The notes: generated from the sequence alone by a model not told the origin. A stretch of 64,000 bases of DNA from Geomonas oryzae (GCF_004117875.1 NZ_RAHW01000001.1:62001-126000); one strand, 5' to 3'. Shown: positions 45,438 to 54,510, counted from the first letter of the stretch. A program made the numbers and translations.

Positions 45438-46190
45438 TTAGTGCCTGTGGCAAACCAGGTGCTGGCCGTGCTCGCCGAAGAACCCGGTCATCTCGGTGGA
45501 ATTGCAGAAATCGTCGAAGCTGCCGTAGAAAATAACCTTTTTGTCCAGGTAAAGCAGGTGCGAAGCGTACTTCCCGATGGTTGCCGTATCGTGGGTCACC
45601 AGGAGCACCGTGGCCTTTTTTTCCCGGTTCATCTCGAAGATGAGCTTGTAGAAGCTCTCCCTGGTCTCCGGGTCGAGCGCGGTGGTCGGTTCGTCCATCA
45701 CGAGGAGCGCCGGGTCGTTCACCAGCGCCCGCGCCAGGAGCACACGCTGCCTGAGCCCCCCGGAAAGCTCGCCGATCATCTTCCCCCGGATATGGGAGAT
45801 CCCCATCCACTCCATGGTCCGCTCCACGGCCCGCGCATCGTCCTTCGTGAAACGCCGCGGAAACTGCTTCGCGGAAAGCCGACCGAGCCGGATCACCTCA
45901 TCGACCGTGGCCGGGAAGTGCGGGTTGAAAAACTGCAACCCCTGCGGCAGGTATCCGATCCGTTGCCAGTCGTGGAAGCCCCCGAGGGGCTTGCCGAGGA
46001 CGGAAATGGCGCCGGCGGTGGGAGCGAGAAGTCCCAGGATGATCTTTATCATGGTGCTCTTCCCGGAACCGTTCGGCCCGCAGATGCCCACGTAGTCGCC
46101 CGGATTGACCGTGAAAGAAACGTCCTGCAGCACCTCGGTCCCGTGATAGCCGGCGCAGAGGTTCTGCACGGTGAGAGCTTTTTCTGTCAT
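45438..46190 (-). CDS. znuC: Zinc/metal ABC transporter ATPase (ZnuC family)
   Basis: 250 residues. Walker A GPNGSGKSTMIKIILGLL, Q-loop YLPQGLQFF, signature LSGGLRQRVLLARALVND, Walker B LLVMDEPTTALDPETRE, and the switch His in VLLVTHDTATIG. The C-terminus is His-containing (GEHGQHLVCHRH). ATG overlaps the znuA stop by four bases. Powers the ZnuB permease. Confidence 0.95.
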   Translation of the reverse strand: MTEKALTVQNLCAGYHGTEVLQDVSFTVNPGDYVGICGPNGSGKSTMIKIILGLLAPTAGAISVLGKPLGGFHDWQRIGYLPQGLQFFNPHFPATVDEVIRLGRLSAKQFPRRFTKDDARAVERTMEWMGISHIRGKMIGELSGGLRQRVLLARALVNDPALLVMDEPTTALDPETRESFYKLIFEMNREKKATVLLVTHDTATIGKYASHLLYLDKKVIFYGSFDDFCNSTEMTGFFGEHGQHLVCHRH

Positions 46191-47113
46191 TGCAGCCCCG
46201 TCTTCAAGTTCTTGAGGTTTTCTTCCATGAGGGAGACGAAGGTGACCCCCTTTTGCAGCTCGTCCTTCGTGACGTTATGGCCGGCGCGCAGCATGAGGAC
46301 CTTGGCCCCGGTCTCGCGCGCTATGGTCTCGGCCACGCGGGGACTAAGCAGCTCTTCGGTATAGACGTAACCCAAATGTTCGCGGCGCATGATCTGCACG
46401 AGTTCGGCGAGCTTCGCCGGGGTGGGTTCGGCGTCGGCGTTCACCGCGGAGGCCGAGATGTACTTCAGGCCGTACCTTTTCGCCAGGTAGCCGAAGGCAT
46501 AGTGTCCGCCATGCAAGAGCTCCTTCTTCGGGCAGTTGGCGAGGGTCTCCTTGAAGCGCTGGTCCAGTGCCGCCAGCTGCCGGTCCAACCCGGCCGCGTT
46601 CTGCTCGTAGTACGCCTTGTTGGCGGGATCGCGTGCGACATATGCGGCGAGGATGTTTTTCGCGATGGTGCGTGCGTTGTCGAAGTCGAGCCAGATGTGC
46701 GGGTCGCCCCCCTTCCCCTCGTGGGCATCGTCGTGCCCTTCGCGATGCCGGTCCGATACCGGCCCCTGCATGAGTGGAATCCCCCTGCCTCCTTCGACCA
46801 CCGTCACCTTGCCCTTATCGAGCCCGGAGATGATGCTTGCCGCCCACGGCTCCATCACCGCATTGGTATAGACGAAGAGATCGGCCCGGTTCACCCGCAC
46901 CACGTCTTCCGGCCGCGGCTCAAAGCTGTGCGGCTCGACTCCCGGCGGAAGGAGCAGCGTCACCTGCGCCTTTTCTCCCCCGATCGTCCTTGAAAAGTCG
47001 TAGAGAGGGAACAGGGTCGTCACCACCTGCAGCTTTCCGCTTTGCCTTTCCTGACGACTGCACCCCGGCAGCACAAGGATCAGGGCCAGCAGCAACGCCG
47101 TGAGCCATTTCAT
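46187..47113 (-). CDS. znuA: Zinc/metal ABC transporter substrate-binding lipoprotein (ZnuA family)
   Basis: 308 residues from ATG 47113, which overlaps the zur stop (ATGA). Lipoprotein signal WLTALLLALILVLPG plus Cys. Cluster A-I fold with PHSFEPRPEDVVRVNRADLF (first His ligand) and a His/Asp-rich loop DRHREGHDDAHEGKGGDPHI characteristic of zinc-binding members. GGHYAFGYLAKRYGL carries the third His region and YTEELLSPRVAETIARETG precedes the final ligand. Captures metal in the periplasm for ZnuBC. Confidence 0.93.
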   Translation of the reverse strand: MKWLTALLLALILVLPGCSRQERQSGKLQVVTTLFPLYDFSRTIGGEKAQVTLLLPPGVEPHSFEPRPEDVVRVNRADLFVYTNAVMEPWAASIISGLDKGKVTVVEGGRGIPLMQGPVSDRHREGHDDAHEGKGGDPHIWLDFDNARTIAKNILAAYVARDPANKAYYEQNAAGLDRQLAALDQRFKETLANCPKKELLHGGHYAFGYLAKRYGLKYISASAVNADAEPTPAKLAELVQIMRREHLGYVYTEELLSPRVAETIARETGAKVLMLRAGHNVTKDELQKGVTFVSLMEENLKNLKTGLQ

Positions 47114-47544
47114 GCCTTTTCCCCTTTTTTCGCGCAACCGCCGCACAGACCGTTCAACTGCAGGATGTGCGACAGCACCTTCCCGCCGTTACGGATGCTC
47201 ACCTCACGCTCCAGCGCTTCGATGCCGCAAGAAGGGATGTCCTCAACCTTGCGGCACGAAAGGCATACGAAGTGGTGATGGTGTTCCGGGTTGCTGCAGA
47301 AGTAGTAGTACAGCTGACGGTTGGGATGGATCACCTTGGTGAGGACGCCGCTCTCGGAAAGCTCCTCAAGGTTGCGGTACACCGTGGGAAGCCCGAGACG
47401 GTCGAAACGCCCCTTCAACGTCTTCCAGAGTTCCTCTGGACTCGCGTACCCCGACTCGGCCTCAAGCAGCTCGAGAATGGCCAACCGTTTCGGGGTCGCT
47501 TTCATACCAGCCGCTTTGAGTACCGCCGCGTGACGCTGCTCCAT
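47110..47544 (-). CDS. zur: Fur-family metal regulator, probably Zur
   Basis: 144 residues from ATG 47544; the longer frame upstream would cross the operator region. Winged helix MKATPKRLAILELLEAE and GLPTVYRNLEELSESGVL. The metal site is HHHHFVCLSCRKVEDIP with the first structural CXXC; the second is LCGGC near the C-terminus. First gene of an operon with znuACB, so zinc-responsive repression is the simplest reading, although PerR and Fur share the fold. A palindrome at 47558-47572 may be its operator. Confidence 0.87.
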   Translation of the reverse strand: MEQRHAAVLKAAGMKATPKRLAILELLEAESGYASPEELWKTLKGRFDRLGLPTVYRNLEELSESGVLTKVIHPNRQLYYYFCSNPEHHHHFVCLSCRKVEDIPSCGIEALEREVSIRNGGKVLSHILQLNGLCGGCAKKGEKA

Positions 47545-47557
47545 GCCAGCCTCTAAA

Positions 47558-47572
47558 TAGAAATGATTTCGT
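47558..47572 (-). promoter_or_regulatory. Candidate Fur/Zur-type operator upstream of zur
   Basis: TAGAAAT-G-ATTTCGT, a 7-1-7 inverted repeat with 5 of 7 matching positions and a perfect core GAAAT-G-ATTTC, 14 bp before the zur start and embedded in AT-rich DNA. Suggests autoregulation. Confidence 0.4.
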
Positions 47573-47855
47573 TTTAAAATAGCGGGCGGGGTCTCAAAGT
47601 CAAGAAAATTTCTATAAACCGGACGGACCTTTGTGCTACCTTCCCGTAACCATCGCGGACAGGTTCGGTCAAATGACACAGCGGAACCGGCCTTTCACGT
47701 GAACCGCCCCACCAACATTAACCAGTTCAAAAGCGACATCTTTGCCAGATCAGGGGGTTGCTCGCAGGGCGCGGAGCGGGGCGGTTCTTGGCTCTTGTAT
47801 TGCATAAAATTCATGTTCCATCAAAGCGGTTATTTCACCAGTCGGACGGCGTCGT

Positions 47856-48587
47856 ATGCGAAGAGAAACGAACAACCATAAGGATTACTTCCATGCCGGG
47901 CAGAAGGCCCGGGTAGAGGTGTCATTATCGGGGGATACGGTTTTCAACGACGGCGCCGTGGTAACGGGTATCGACGACACCGGGATCCGCCTGCGTCTTT
48001 CCCGGGAGAAGCTCCCCGAGGGGGTGCTGCTGCGTCGCGAATCTCCGCTGGTGGTTCGCGTAGGGGTGAGCGGCAACAGCTACCGTTGCAAATGCGTAGT
48101 TCTTGACGACCATGCAGAAGAGGACTTGCGGGTGGGGGTCGTGGAGAGGGTAACTCCCGAAGATCAGCGCGAATATTTCCGCCTCGGCACCGATATCCCG
48201 GTGATCCTGTTCAACGTGACCGCCGGTACCGCCGAAGAGAGTGGCGCCGCCGGACTGCGGGTGGCTGCGCAGAACAGCCTGCCGCGCATCGTGAACATAA
48301 GCGGCGGCGGTTTGCGCACCGAGACCGAGATGGAGATGACCCGCGACGACATCGTCTATGCCACTTTTCACCTGCCGCTGCCGGAGCCTAAGATCGTTCC
48401 AGTCGTCGCCCAGGTGATGCACAGCGAGGAGTTGCGCCGTAACGAAGGGATCGTATTCAGCGCCGGCCTGCGTTTCATGCACATCAACGAGCGCGACCGC
48501 GACGCCATCGTCCGTTACGTCTGCAACGAAGAGATAAAGCGCATCAGGATGTGCCGGAAGGACTTCTACTCCGTTCCGGCCGGCTGA
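47856..48587 (+). CDS. PilZ-domain cyclic di-GMP receptor protein
   Basis: 243 residues. The N-terminal beta-rich domain (about 1-105) resembles the YcgR flagellar-brake N-domain. The PilZ domain starts at about residue 107 with the cyclic di-GMP-binding arginines in QREYFRLG (RxxxR) and the second motif RIVNISGGGLRTET (NxSxxG). Both motifs are intact. The start ATG 47856 lacks a clear ribosome-binding site. It may respond to diguanylate cyclases such as the one at 43406-44488. The 311-bp gap before it shows no other gene. Confidence 0.85.
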   Translation: MRRETNNHKDYFHAGQKARVEVSLSGDTVFNDGAVVTGIDDTGIRLRLSREKLPEGVLLRRESPLVVRVGVSGNSYRCKCVVLDDHAEEDLRVGVVERVTPEDQREYFRLGTDIPVILFNVTAGTAEESGAAGLRVAAQNSLPRIVNISGGGLRTETEMEMTRDDIVYATFHLPLPEPKIVPVVAQVMHSEELRRNEGIVFSAGLRFMHINERDRDAIVRYVCNEEIKRIRMCRKDFYSVPAG

Positions 48588-48633
48588 CGCTTCACCAGGC
48601 TGAGATATAGAATAGAGTGCAGTTGCAATGAAT

Positions 48634-48667
48634 AAGGCCGACGGGAAATCCGCCGGCCTTTCTTTTT
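48634..48667 (+). terminator. Rho-independent terminator after the PilZ gene
   Basis: AAGGCCG/CGGCCTT-based 11-bp stem (one mismatch) with loop GAAAT, followed by TCTTTTT. Confidence 0.85.
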
Positions 48668-48783
48668 GGGTGAATTCTTGGGAAGCAAAGTGCAGTTGTC
48701 CACGAAGCGCTGCCTGAGCCCTGACGTCCCCCCCTTTGCGAAGGGGGACTTCAAACCTTCCTGCTTCCCTGAGGCGTGGGAGT

Positions 48784-49866
48784 CTACCCTTCAAACACCG
48801 CCGCGAGGCACTTCACCAGCAGATCGTTCTCCTCCGCAAGCCGCACCGCCACCCTGAAGTAGCCGCCGTCCAGCCCCTGGAAGTTGCTGCAGTCCCTGAT
48901 GAGAATCCCCTTCCCTTTCAACGCCTCGCGCAGTTGCCCTGCAGTCATCCCTTCCCGCGTCAACCGCACCAGCAGGTAATTGGCCCGAGCCGGAAAGACC
49001 TCGAGACCGGGGAGCCCGGATAGTGCCGCTGCAAAGCGTACCCGCTCCGCGTCAATATAGCTCCTCGTGCGCCGGCAATATTCCGACGCGGCAAGCGACG
49101 CTATCCCCGCCACCTGTGCCGCCGTGTTCACGTTCCAAGGGTCCTGCTGCGCCGCGATCTCCGCTATGGTCTCGGGGCGGCCCAGCGCGTAACCGAGCCT
49201 CAGCCCCGGAATGCCGAAGAACTTGGTCATGGAGCGCAGCAAGACGGCGCGCGGCGCATGTCGAACGAGTTCTTTAGCCGATTCCGCCTCGCAAAAGTCG
49301 ATGAAGGCCTCGTCCAGAACGAGGAAAGTGCCGCTCTCACGGCAGGCGTCGACGATCCCGGCGACTTCCCCTTTCGGCACCAGGTTCCCTGCGGGGTTTC
49401 CCGGATTGCAGATGAAAAGCATGTCGTAACCCTGCCGCAGCCGTTCTTTCAGCGCATCAACCAACAGCGAGAATCCGTCGTCCGGCGAGAGGTTGAAGTA
49501 GTCGGTCTGCCATCCCGCCCGCTCCAGGGCAAGCGCGTACTCCGCGAAGGCGGGAGCAACGACGAGAGCACGACGACCGGAAAAGACGCGCGGGAGCAGG
49601 TGGATCAACTCCGTCGAACCGTTTCCGACGGCGATCTCGTCCGGTGCGCAGCCGTGGTAGGCGGCCAGAGCAAGCTTTAGCTCCGTCGCCCCCTTGTCAG
49701 GGTAATGCAGCAGACGCTCGAAGCTCTCCGTCAGCGCCTCGCGCACCCCCGGCGCCATCCCGAGCGGATTGATGCTGGCCGAGAAGTCCAGGAGCTGCTC
49801 CGGTGCTAGACCGAGGTCCCTTGCCACGGCAAAAACGTTGCCGCCATGTTCGTGTGGGATTGCCAT
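48784..49866 (-). CDS. cobD: Threonine-phosphate decarboxylase CobD
   Basis: 360 residues from ATG 49866 (MAIPHEHGGNVFAVARDLGL); the longer frame crosses a REP-like repeat and is rejected. Class I/II aminotransferase fold: LDFSASINPLG, VGNGSTELIHLLPRVF, ICNPGNPAGNLV, LVLDEAFIDF, and the PLP Lys in LLRSMTKFFGIPGLRLGYAL. Makes aminopropanol phosphate, the linker of the cobalamin nucleotide loop. Last gene of the cbi operon, after cbiB. Confidence 0.93.
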   Translation of the reverse strand: MAIPHEHGGNVFAVARDLGLAPEQLLDFSASINPLGMAPGVREALTESFERLLHYPDKGATELKLALAAYHGCAPDEIAVGNGSTELIHLLPRVFSGRRALVVAPAFAEYALALERAGWQTDYFNLSPDDGFSLLVDALKERLRQGYDMLFICNPGNPAGNLVPKGEVAGIVDACRESGTFLVLDEAFIDFCEAESAKELVRHAPRAVLLRSMTKFFGIPGLRLGYALGRPETIAEIAAQQDPWNVNTAAQVAGIASLAASEYCRRTRSYIDAERVRFAAALSGLPGLEVFPARANYLLVRLTREGMTAGQLREALKGKGILIRDCSNFQGLDGGYFRVAVRLAEENDLLVKCLAAVFEG

Positions 49867-49886
49867 TGTTACCAACCCTGCAGATA

Positions 49887-49924
49887 CCTCCCCTCGCCCT
49901 CCGGGAGAGGGGCGGGGGTGAGGG
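49887..49924. repeat. REP-like palindrome (cobD-cbiB gap)
   Basis: CCTCCCCTCGCCCTCCGGGAGAGG followed by GGCGGGGGTGAGGG in pieces; same family as 7894-8008 and 53306-53397. Fills the short gap between cbiB and cobD. Confidence 0.65.
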
Positions 49925-49949
49925 CCTTGGCCTAAATAAGACTTGGCCG

Positions 49950-50915
49950 TTATACCGTCACCTTCAACGCCAGCTCGAGCGCCATCCACCCGAGCACCAA
50001 CAGCGCCTCGGCTCCGTACATGAGGCGCACAACACCCGCGTATGCCTCGAGGGAGAGCGGCCGCAACGGGTCGCCGATGGTCGGCTTCTCAACGATCCTG
50101 CCGAAGTAGCGGTTCGCCCCGCCGAGTCTCACGCCGAGAGCACCGGCTGCGGCCGCTTCCGGATAACCGCTGTTGGGCGAGGCGTGGTTGCGGCAGTCCC
50201 GGCGCAGGATGCGCCAACTCCCCGCCCCGCTTAAACCGCACAGAGGCGCCGCAAGCACCATGAGCAGGCCGGTGAGCCGCGCCGGGATGAAGTTGGCGAG
50301 ATCATCGAAGCGCGCCGAGGCCCAGCCGAACTCCAGGTAGCGCTCGTTTTTGTACCCCACCATGGAGTCGAGCGTGTTGACCGCCTTGTACGCGATCGCC
50401 AGCGCCGGGCCGCCCAGCATCAGATAGAAGAGCGGAGCGACAACGCCGTCGCCGGTATTCTCAGCCACGGTCTCCACCGCCCCCCTGATGACCTCCGGCT
50501 CGTCCAACTGCGCAGTCTCGCGTCCCACGATGTACGAGAGCGCAACCCTCGCGGCGGGAAGATCCCCACGCTCGATGGCCTTCGCCACCTTCGCCGACTC
50601 GACGTGCAGCGAACGGGCCGCAATGGAAACCCAGGCAAGGTAAAGCGCGACCAGGAAGCCGACCGCCGGGGCGACCAGCGTTCCCAGGTAGATGAGCCCG
50701 GCAGCGACGAGATAGCTGACGCCGACGGTCACGACGAGCAACGCGACGCCTGCCAGGCGGGGATCGGAGATCCTTTGGCGCAGTACCCGTTCAAGCCATG
50801 AAATCAACCATCCGATGATGACCACGGGATGCGGCAGGGTGCGCGGGTCGCCGAGAAAGAGGTCCATGACCACCGCACCGAGCACTATAGCTATGTGCGG
50901 GTCAAGGAGCGCCAT
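49950..50915 (-). CDS. cbiB: Adenosylcobinamide-phosphate synthase CbiB
   Basis: 321 residues, integral membrane protein with several hydrophobic segments. Family motifs are VVMDLFLGDPRTLPHPVVIIG near the start, then SIAARSLHVESAKVAKAIERG, YIVGRETAQLDEPEVIRGAVET read in parts, VAENTGDGVVAPLFYLMLGG and KAVNTLDSMVGYKNERY. Attaches aminopropanol phosphate to cobyric acid. It starts inside the 3' end of the upstream cobJ/cobQ fusion (14-bp overlap), followed by cobD, whose product it uses. Confidence 0.95.
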   Translation of the reverse strand: MALLDPHIAIVLGAVVMDLFLGDPRTLPHPVVIIGWLISWLERVLRQRISDPRLAGVALLVVTVGVSYLVAAGLIYLGTLVAPAVGFLVALYLAWVSIAARSLHVESAKVAKAIERGDLPAARVALSYIVGRETAQLDEPEVIRGAVETVAENTGDGVVAPLFYLMLGGPALAIAYKAVNTLDSMVGYKNERYLEFGWASARFDDLANFIPARLTGLLMVLAAPLCGLSGAGSWRILRRDCRNHASPNSGYPEAAAAGALGVRLGGANRYFGRIVEKPTIGDPLRPLSLEAYAGVVRLMYGAEALLVLGWMALELALKVTV

Positions 50916-53268
50916 CGCCGGCCGTACTGCTCACTCCGGCGCGCAGCGGCGAGATGCCGCAGATCCGGAAGATCCGCTCCAGGTCCAGGTACCGCTCCAT
51001 GTGCGCCGCAAGGGCATCGAACGGATCGGGTGTCGGGACTGCTTCCGCCTGCTCCGGCAATCCTTTCGCACGCCTGATCCGGTTCAGGAAGGCGGTCCTG
51101 AAGGCGTGGTTGTCGAAAATGCCGTGCAGATAGGTGCCGAAGACCCGCCCGTCGGCGGATACGGCACCGTCATCCACGATGACGCCATCTCCGGAACGGC
51201 TTGTGATGCGGGCAAAGGGGGCGACTCCCTGACCGAGGACGCTCTCCCCCATATGGATTTCGTATCCGGTAACCGCAGCGTCAGAGCCGGGTGCGACCGA
51301 TGCCCCTGCAGCGAGGAGAGTGGCTTCCGCCTGGTGGGTCTGTTTCTCCTTGAGCATCGTGGTCACCACGTCGAGAAGTCCCAGCCCTTCGACGCGCTCG
51401 ACATCCGACTCCACCCGTTCCGGGTCGAGCACGGTCTTCCCGAGCATCTGGTATCCGCCGCAGATGCCGACGACCGGTCCATGGAAACGGGCGACCGCCT
51501 CGGCGATCCCCTCATCCCTGATCGACTCGAGATCAGCGAGGGTCGCCTTCGTCCCGGGCAGGATCACGAGGTCCATGGTCTCCACGAGCCAGGGCGAGCG
51601 GATGTAGTAAAGTTCCACGTCCGGCTCCGCCTCCAGCGCCGCGAAGTCGGTGTAGTTCGAGATCCGCGGCAGCCGCAGCACCCCGATGCGCAGTTTGTCC
51701 CGCCGCTCTGTATTTTGGGGCGCGGCTTCCTTCTTCTGCAGGGCGACGCTGTCCTCTTCGGGCAGGGCCGGCCCTTTGTACCAAGGGAGCACCCCGAGCA
51801 CCGGAACCCCGGTCCGCTCCTCTACGAACTTGATCCCGGAGTCGAGCAGGGAGACGTCGCCGCGGAACTTGTTGATGATGACCCCTTTCACGAGCGCCTT
51901 TTCGTCCGGCCGCAGGAGCTCAATGGTGCCGACGATCTGTGCGAAGACGCCGCCCCGGTCGATGTCGGCAACGAGGATCACGGGAGCGCCCGCCATGCCC
52001 GCCACCTTTAGGTTGGCGATGTCGTGGTCGCGCAGGTTGATCTCCGCGATGCTGCCGGCCCCCTCGATGACGATGAAGGAGTAGCGGTCGCGCAACCGGG
52101 CGAAACTCTCCCGCGCTTTCAAAAAGGCCTTCGGCTTGAAGGCGTTGTACTCCTTCACCCCCATGTTGCGCACGACCTTGCCCTGCACGATCACCTGGCT
52201 CCCGGTATCGGAGTTCGGCTTCAGCAGGATCGGGTTCATGTCGGTATGGGGTGCGATGCCGCACGCCTCCGCCTGAACGCCCTGGGCGCGGCCGATCTCT
52301 CCTCCCTCCGGGGTCACCGCTGAGTTGAGCGCCATGTTCTGGGACTTGAAGGGTGCCACCGAGATACCGCGACGCTTAAGGATGCGGCAGAAACCGGCCG
52401 TGAGCACGGACTTCCCGACATCGGAGCCGGTGCCGCAGAACATGACGGCATGCGGGTCCTCGCTCACCTCTCCCAAGGGCGCCACGGCGCCGCGCTTTTT
52501 GCGGTTGGGGTTCTGGTCCTCGCCGCGGGTGGCATAACCGCGCGGGGTTACGATCCGCCCGTCGCGACAAAGGCGCGTCGAGGAGTTGCCGATGATGACC
52601 AGCGAAAACATGTCGATGGGATGCTCCAGCATCTCGCCCAGGTTCGTGATGATGCACTCCTCACCGTCGCGGCAGGCGTTGCGCACGATTCCCACCGGGA
52701 CCTGCGGACCGCGCGCCGCGATCAGGATGTCCCTGGCCTCCTCGATCTGGGTGACGCGCCCCTTGCTGCGCGGGTTGTAAAGCGCCACCACGAAATCCGC
52801 ACTTGCGGCTGACTTCAGACGTTTGCGTATCTTAGGGAGCGGCGTCAACAGGTCGGAGAGCGAGATCACGGCGAAATCGTGCATGAGCGGCGCGCCCAGC
52901 ACGGAGGCTGCGGCCTGCACCGCCGAGACGCCGGGGACCACCACGATCTCGACGTCCTGGAAGGGAGCGTCCGGCTCGTCGGCGAGTTCCATGGCGAGGC
53001 CGGCCATGCCGTAGATCCCCGCGTCGCCGCTGGAGATGAGGGCAACGGTCTTGCCCGAAGCGGCGATGGCGAGCGCCTGGGAGCAGCGTTCCACCTCGCG
53101 CATCATCCCCGAGGAAAACAGGGTCTTGTTGACGAGAAGGGGTTCGATGAACTCAAGGTAGGTCCGGTAGCCCACCACCACGTCCGCCTTCTCGATCGCC
53201 TCGCGCGCCTCGAAGGTCATGTGGTTGAGCCCGCCCGGGCCGATACCTACTACGAAAAGCTGTGACAT
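50902..53268 (-). CDS. cobJ/cobQ: Fusion: precorrin-3B C17-methyltransferase (CobJ/CbiH) - cobyric acid synthase (CobQ/CbiP)
   Basis: 788 residues from ATG 53268 (MSQLFVVGIGPGGLNHMTFE); upstream frame crosses a repeat. Residues about 1-240 are the SAM-dependent ring-contraction methyltransferase (FVVGIGPGG, LISSGDAGIYGMAGL, VVVPGVSAVQAAASVLG, VALYNPRSKGR). After a basic linker of about 30 residues, CobQ runs from about 275 to the end. It has an N-terminal ATPase (FCGTGSDVGKSVLTAGFCRI, FKSQNMALNSAVTPEGGEIG) and a C-terminal glutamine amidotransferase with Cys in GPVVGICGGYQMLG and His in FGTYLHGIFDN. No stop separates the domains. The two activities are far apart in the pathway, so channelling is unlikely; co-expression is the simpler benefit. 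Confidence 0.93.
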   Translation of the reverse strand: MSQLFVVGIGPGGLNHMTFEAREAIEKADVVVGYRTYLEFIEPLLVNKTLFSSGMMREVERCSQALAIAASGKTVALISSGDAGIYGMAGLAMELADEPDAPFQDVEIVVVPGVSAVQAAASVLGAPLMHDFAVISLSDLLTPLPKIRKRLKSAASADFVVALYNPRSKGRVTQIEEARDILIAARGPQVPVGIVRNACRDGEECIITNLGEMLEHPIDMFSLVIIGNSSTRLCRDGRIVTPRGYATRGEDQNPNRKKRGAVAPLGEVSEDPHAVMFCGTGSDVGKSVLTAGFCRILKRRGISVAPFKSQNMALNSAVTPEGGEIGRAQGVQAEACGIAPHTDMNPILLKPNSDTGSQVIVQGKVVRNMGVKEYNAFKPKAFLKARESFARLRDRYSFIVIEGAGSIAEINLRDHDIANLKVAGMAGAPVILVADIDRGGVFAQIVGTIELLRPDEKALVKGVIINKFRGDVSLLDSGIKFVEERTGVPVLGVLPWYKGPALPEEDSVALQKKEAAPQNTERRDKLRIGVLRLPRISNYTDFAALEAEPDVELYYIRSPWLVETMDLVILPGTKATLADLESIRDEGIAEAVARFHGPVVGICGGYQMLGKTVLDPERVESDVERVEGLGLLDVVTTMLKEKQTHQAEATLLAAGASVAPGSDAAVTGYEIHMGESVLGQGVAPFARITSRSGDGVIVDDGAVSADGRVFGTYLHGIFDNHAFRTAFLNRIRRAKGLPEQAEAVPTPDPFDALAAHMERYLDLERIFRICGISPLRAGVSSTAGDGAP

Positions 53269-53305
53269 GAAACTTGATCCTCTATTACAAAATATGCGTT
53301 TCTCG

Positions 53306-53397
53306 TCCCCCTCTCCCTCCGGGAGAGGGCTGGGGTGAGGGCGTCGGCAGATGCAACTACTCACTTCGTGGCAACGCCCTCCCCCCCCTTCGCCCAG
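53306..53397. repeat. Paired REP-like palindromes upstream of cobJ/cobQ
   Basis: CCCTCTCCCTCCGGGAGAGG then GCTGGGGTGAGGGCG, with a degenerate inverted partner (ACGCCCTCCCCCCCTTCGCCC) about 40 bp away. The central ACTCACTTCGTGGC is shared with the thiED-thiC copy (CACTTCGTGGC). Confidence 0.7.
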
Positions 53398-53418
53398 GAA
53401 AAGCTGCGAAGAGCCGGT

Positions 53419-54471
53419 TCAGGCCAAGGCACAGCGCGCGATCGCGATGGTGACGTTGCCGTCCTTCACTTTTTTCAAAATGAGCGAGCCCCCGTCGGAG
53501 GCGAGCAGCGCGGCCGGTTCGGCGACGCCGCGAGCCCCTATCGCGGCAAAGGCGTGATCGGACGGCGGCGAGGGAACCGTGACTTTGTTCAACTCGTCGC
53601 TGCTGAAGAAAAGAAGCGGGAGTCCCTTCCTTTTCGCGCAGGTCAGCAGCCCTTCCTCATCCGCCTTCGCCTCGGCCGAAGCCAGGCAGCGGACGCTTTT
53701 CAGCGAAAGGGAAAGCTGAGCCAGATACCGCTCCACCACCGCTTCGATCTCGTCAGCGGAAGTCCCCCTGTTGCAGCCGATGCCGAGGCAGAGTTCTACT
53801 GGGCGCAGCACCAGGGTGCGTGAAGGATCGAGCCCATGCGGCACCGCCCCGCTGGTGACGACGACCACGCCGTCCGCGCCGCAGGCAAGCGCGTCGTCCG
53901 CGTCGCGGCAAAAGATCAGGTTCCCCTTACCCTGGCAGTACTCCGCTACCTTGCCGGTCGGGTCGAGGACGGCGATGCGCTTTCCTTCGAGCAGCAAGGC
54001 GTTCAGCACCTTGACCCGGGAGAGCTCCTCGATGCGCCAGCCGTTTTCCTTGGCGATCATGTCGAAGGAGGGGAGTTCGTTCGCGTCGGTAGCGGTGGTG
54101 ATGACCGGCGTGGCGCCGGTGAGTTCGGCGCAGCTTGCGGCAAGCGCGTTGGCGCCGCCCAAGTGACCGGAAAGAAGAGAGACGGCGAAGCGTCCTGCGT
54201 CATCGATCGTCACCACCGCCGGATCCACGTCCTTCCCTTTCAGCAGCGGCGCGATCGAGCGCACCACGATCCCCGTCGCCATGATGCAGACGAAGCCGTC
54301 GAAGTCCGGCCAAAGCCGCTCCATGAGTGCCGGCACCCTTTCCGAGAAAGGCTCCGCGCCGCACGTCTCATGTTTCTCGAGGACGAAGAGCGAGCTCTGA
54401 GGCAGTCCGCTCTTAAGCGTCGCCCCCAGCTTCGCGCCGTTGGCAGTTATGGCGATGATGGCAACGCGCAT
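53419..54471 (-). CDS. cbiG: Cobalt-precorrin 5A hydrolase CbiG
   Basis: 350 residues. N-terminal and central domains: IAITANGAKLGATL, FVCIMATGIVVRSIAPLL, DAGRFAVSLLSGHLGGANAL, TPVITTATDANELPSFD. C-terminal domain: LCLGIGCNRGTSADEIEAVV and RCLASAEAKADEEGLL. Opens the ring lactone of cobalt-precorrin 5A and releases acetaldehyde in the anaerobic pathway, which confirms the early-cobalt route in this organism. Between cbiF and the cobJ/cobQ fusion. Confidence 0.95.
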   Translation of the reverse strand: MRVAIIAITANGAKLGATLKSGLPQSSLFVLEKHETCGAEPFSERVPALMERLWPDFDGFVCIMATGIVVRSIAPLLKGKDVDPAVVTIDDAGRFAVSLLSGHLGGANALAASCAELTGATPVITTATDANELPSFDMIAKENGWRIEELSRVKVLNALLLEGKRIAVLDPTGKVAEYCQGKGNLIFCRDADDALACGADGVVVVTSGAVPHGLDPSRTLVLRPVELCLGIGCNRGTSADEIEAVVERYLAQLSLSLKSVRCLASAEAKADEEGLLTCAKRKGLPLLFFSSDELNKVTVPSPPSDHAFAAIGARGVAEPAALLASDGGSLILKKVKDGNVTIAIARCALA

Positions 54472-54481
54472 GGTTTTAACC

Positions 54482-54510
54482 TAGAACGTAGAACGCAGAA
54501 CGTAGAACGG
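54482..54510. repeat. Heptamer tandem repeat (TAGAACG)n
   Basis: Four tandem copies of the 7-bp unit TAGAACG/CAGAACG in the cbiG-cbiF gap. The same heptamer recurs at 59699-59730 (inverted) and 59808-59846. Confidence 0.75.
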
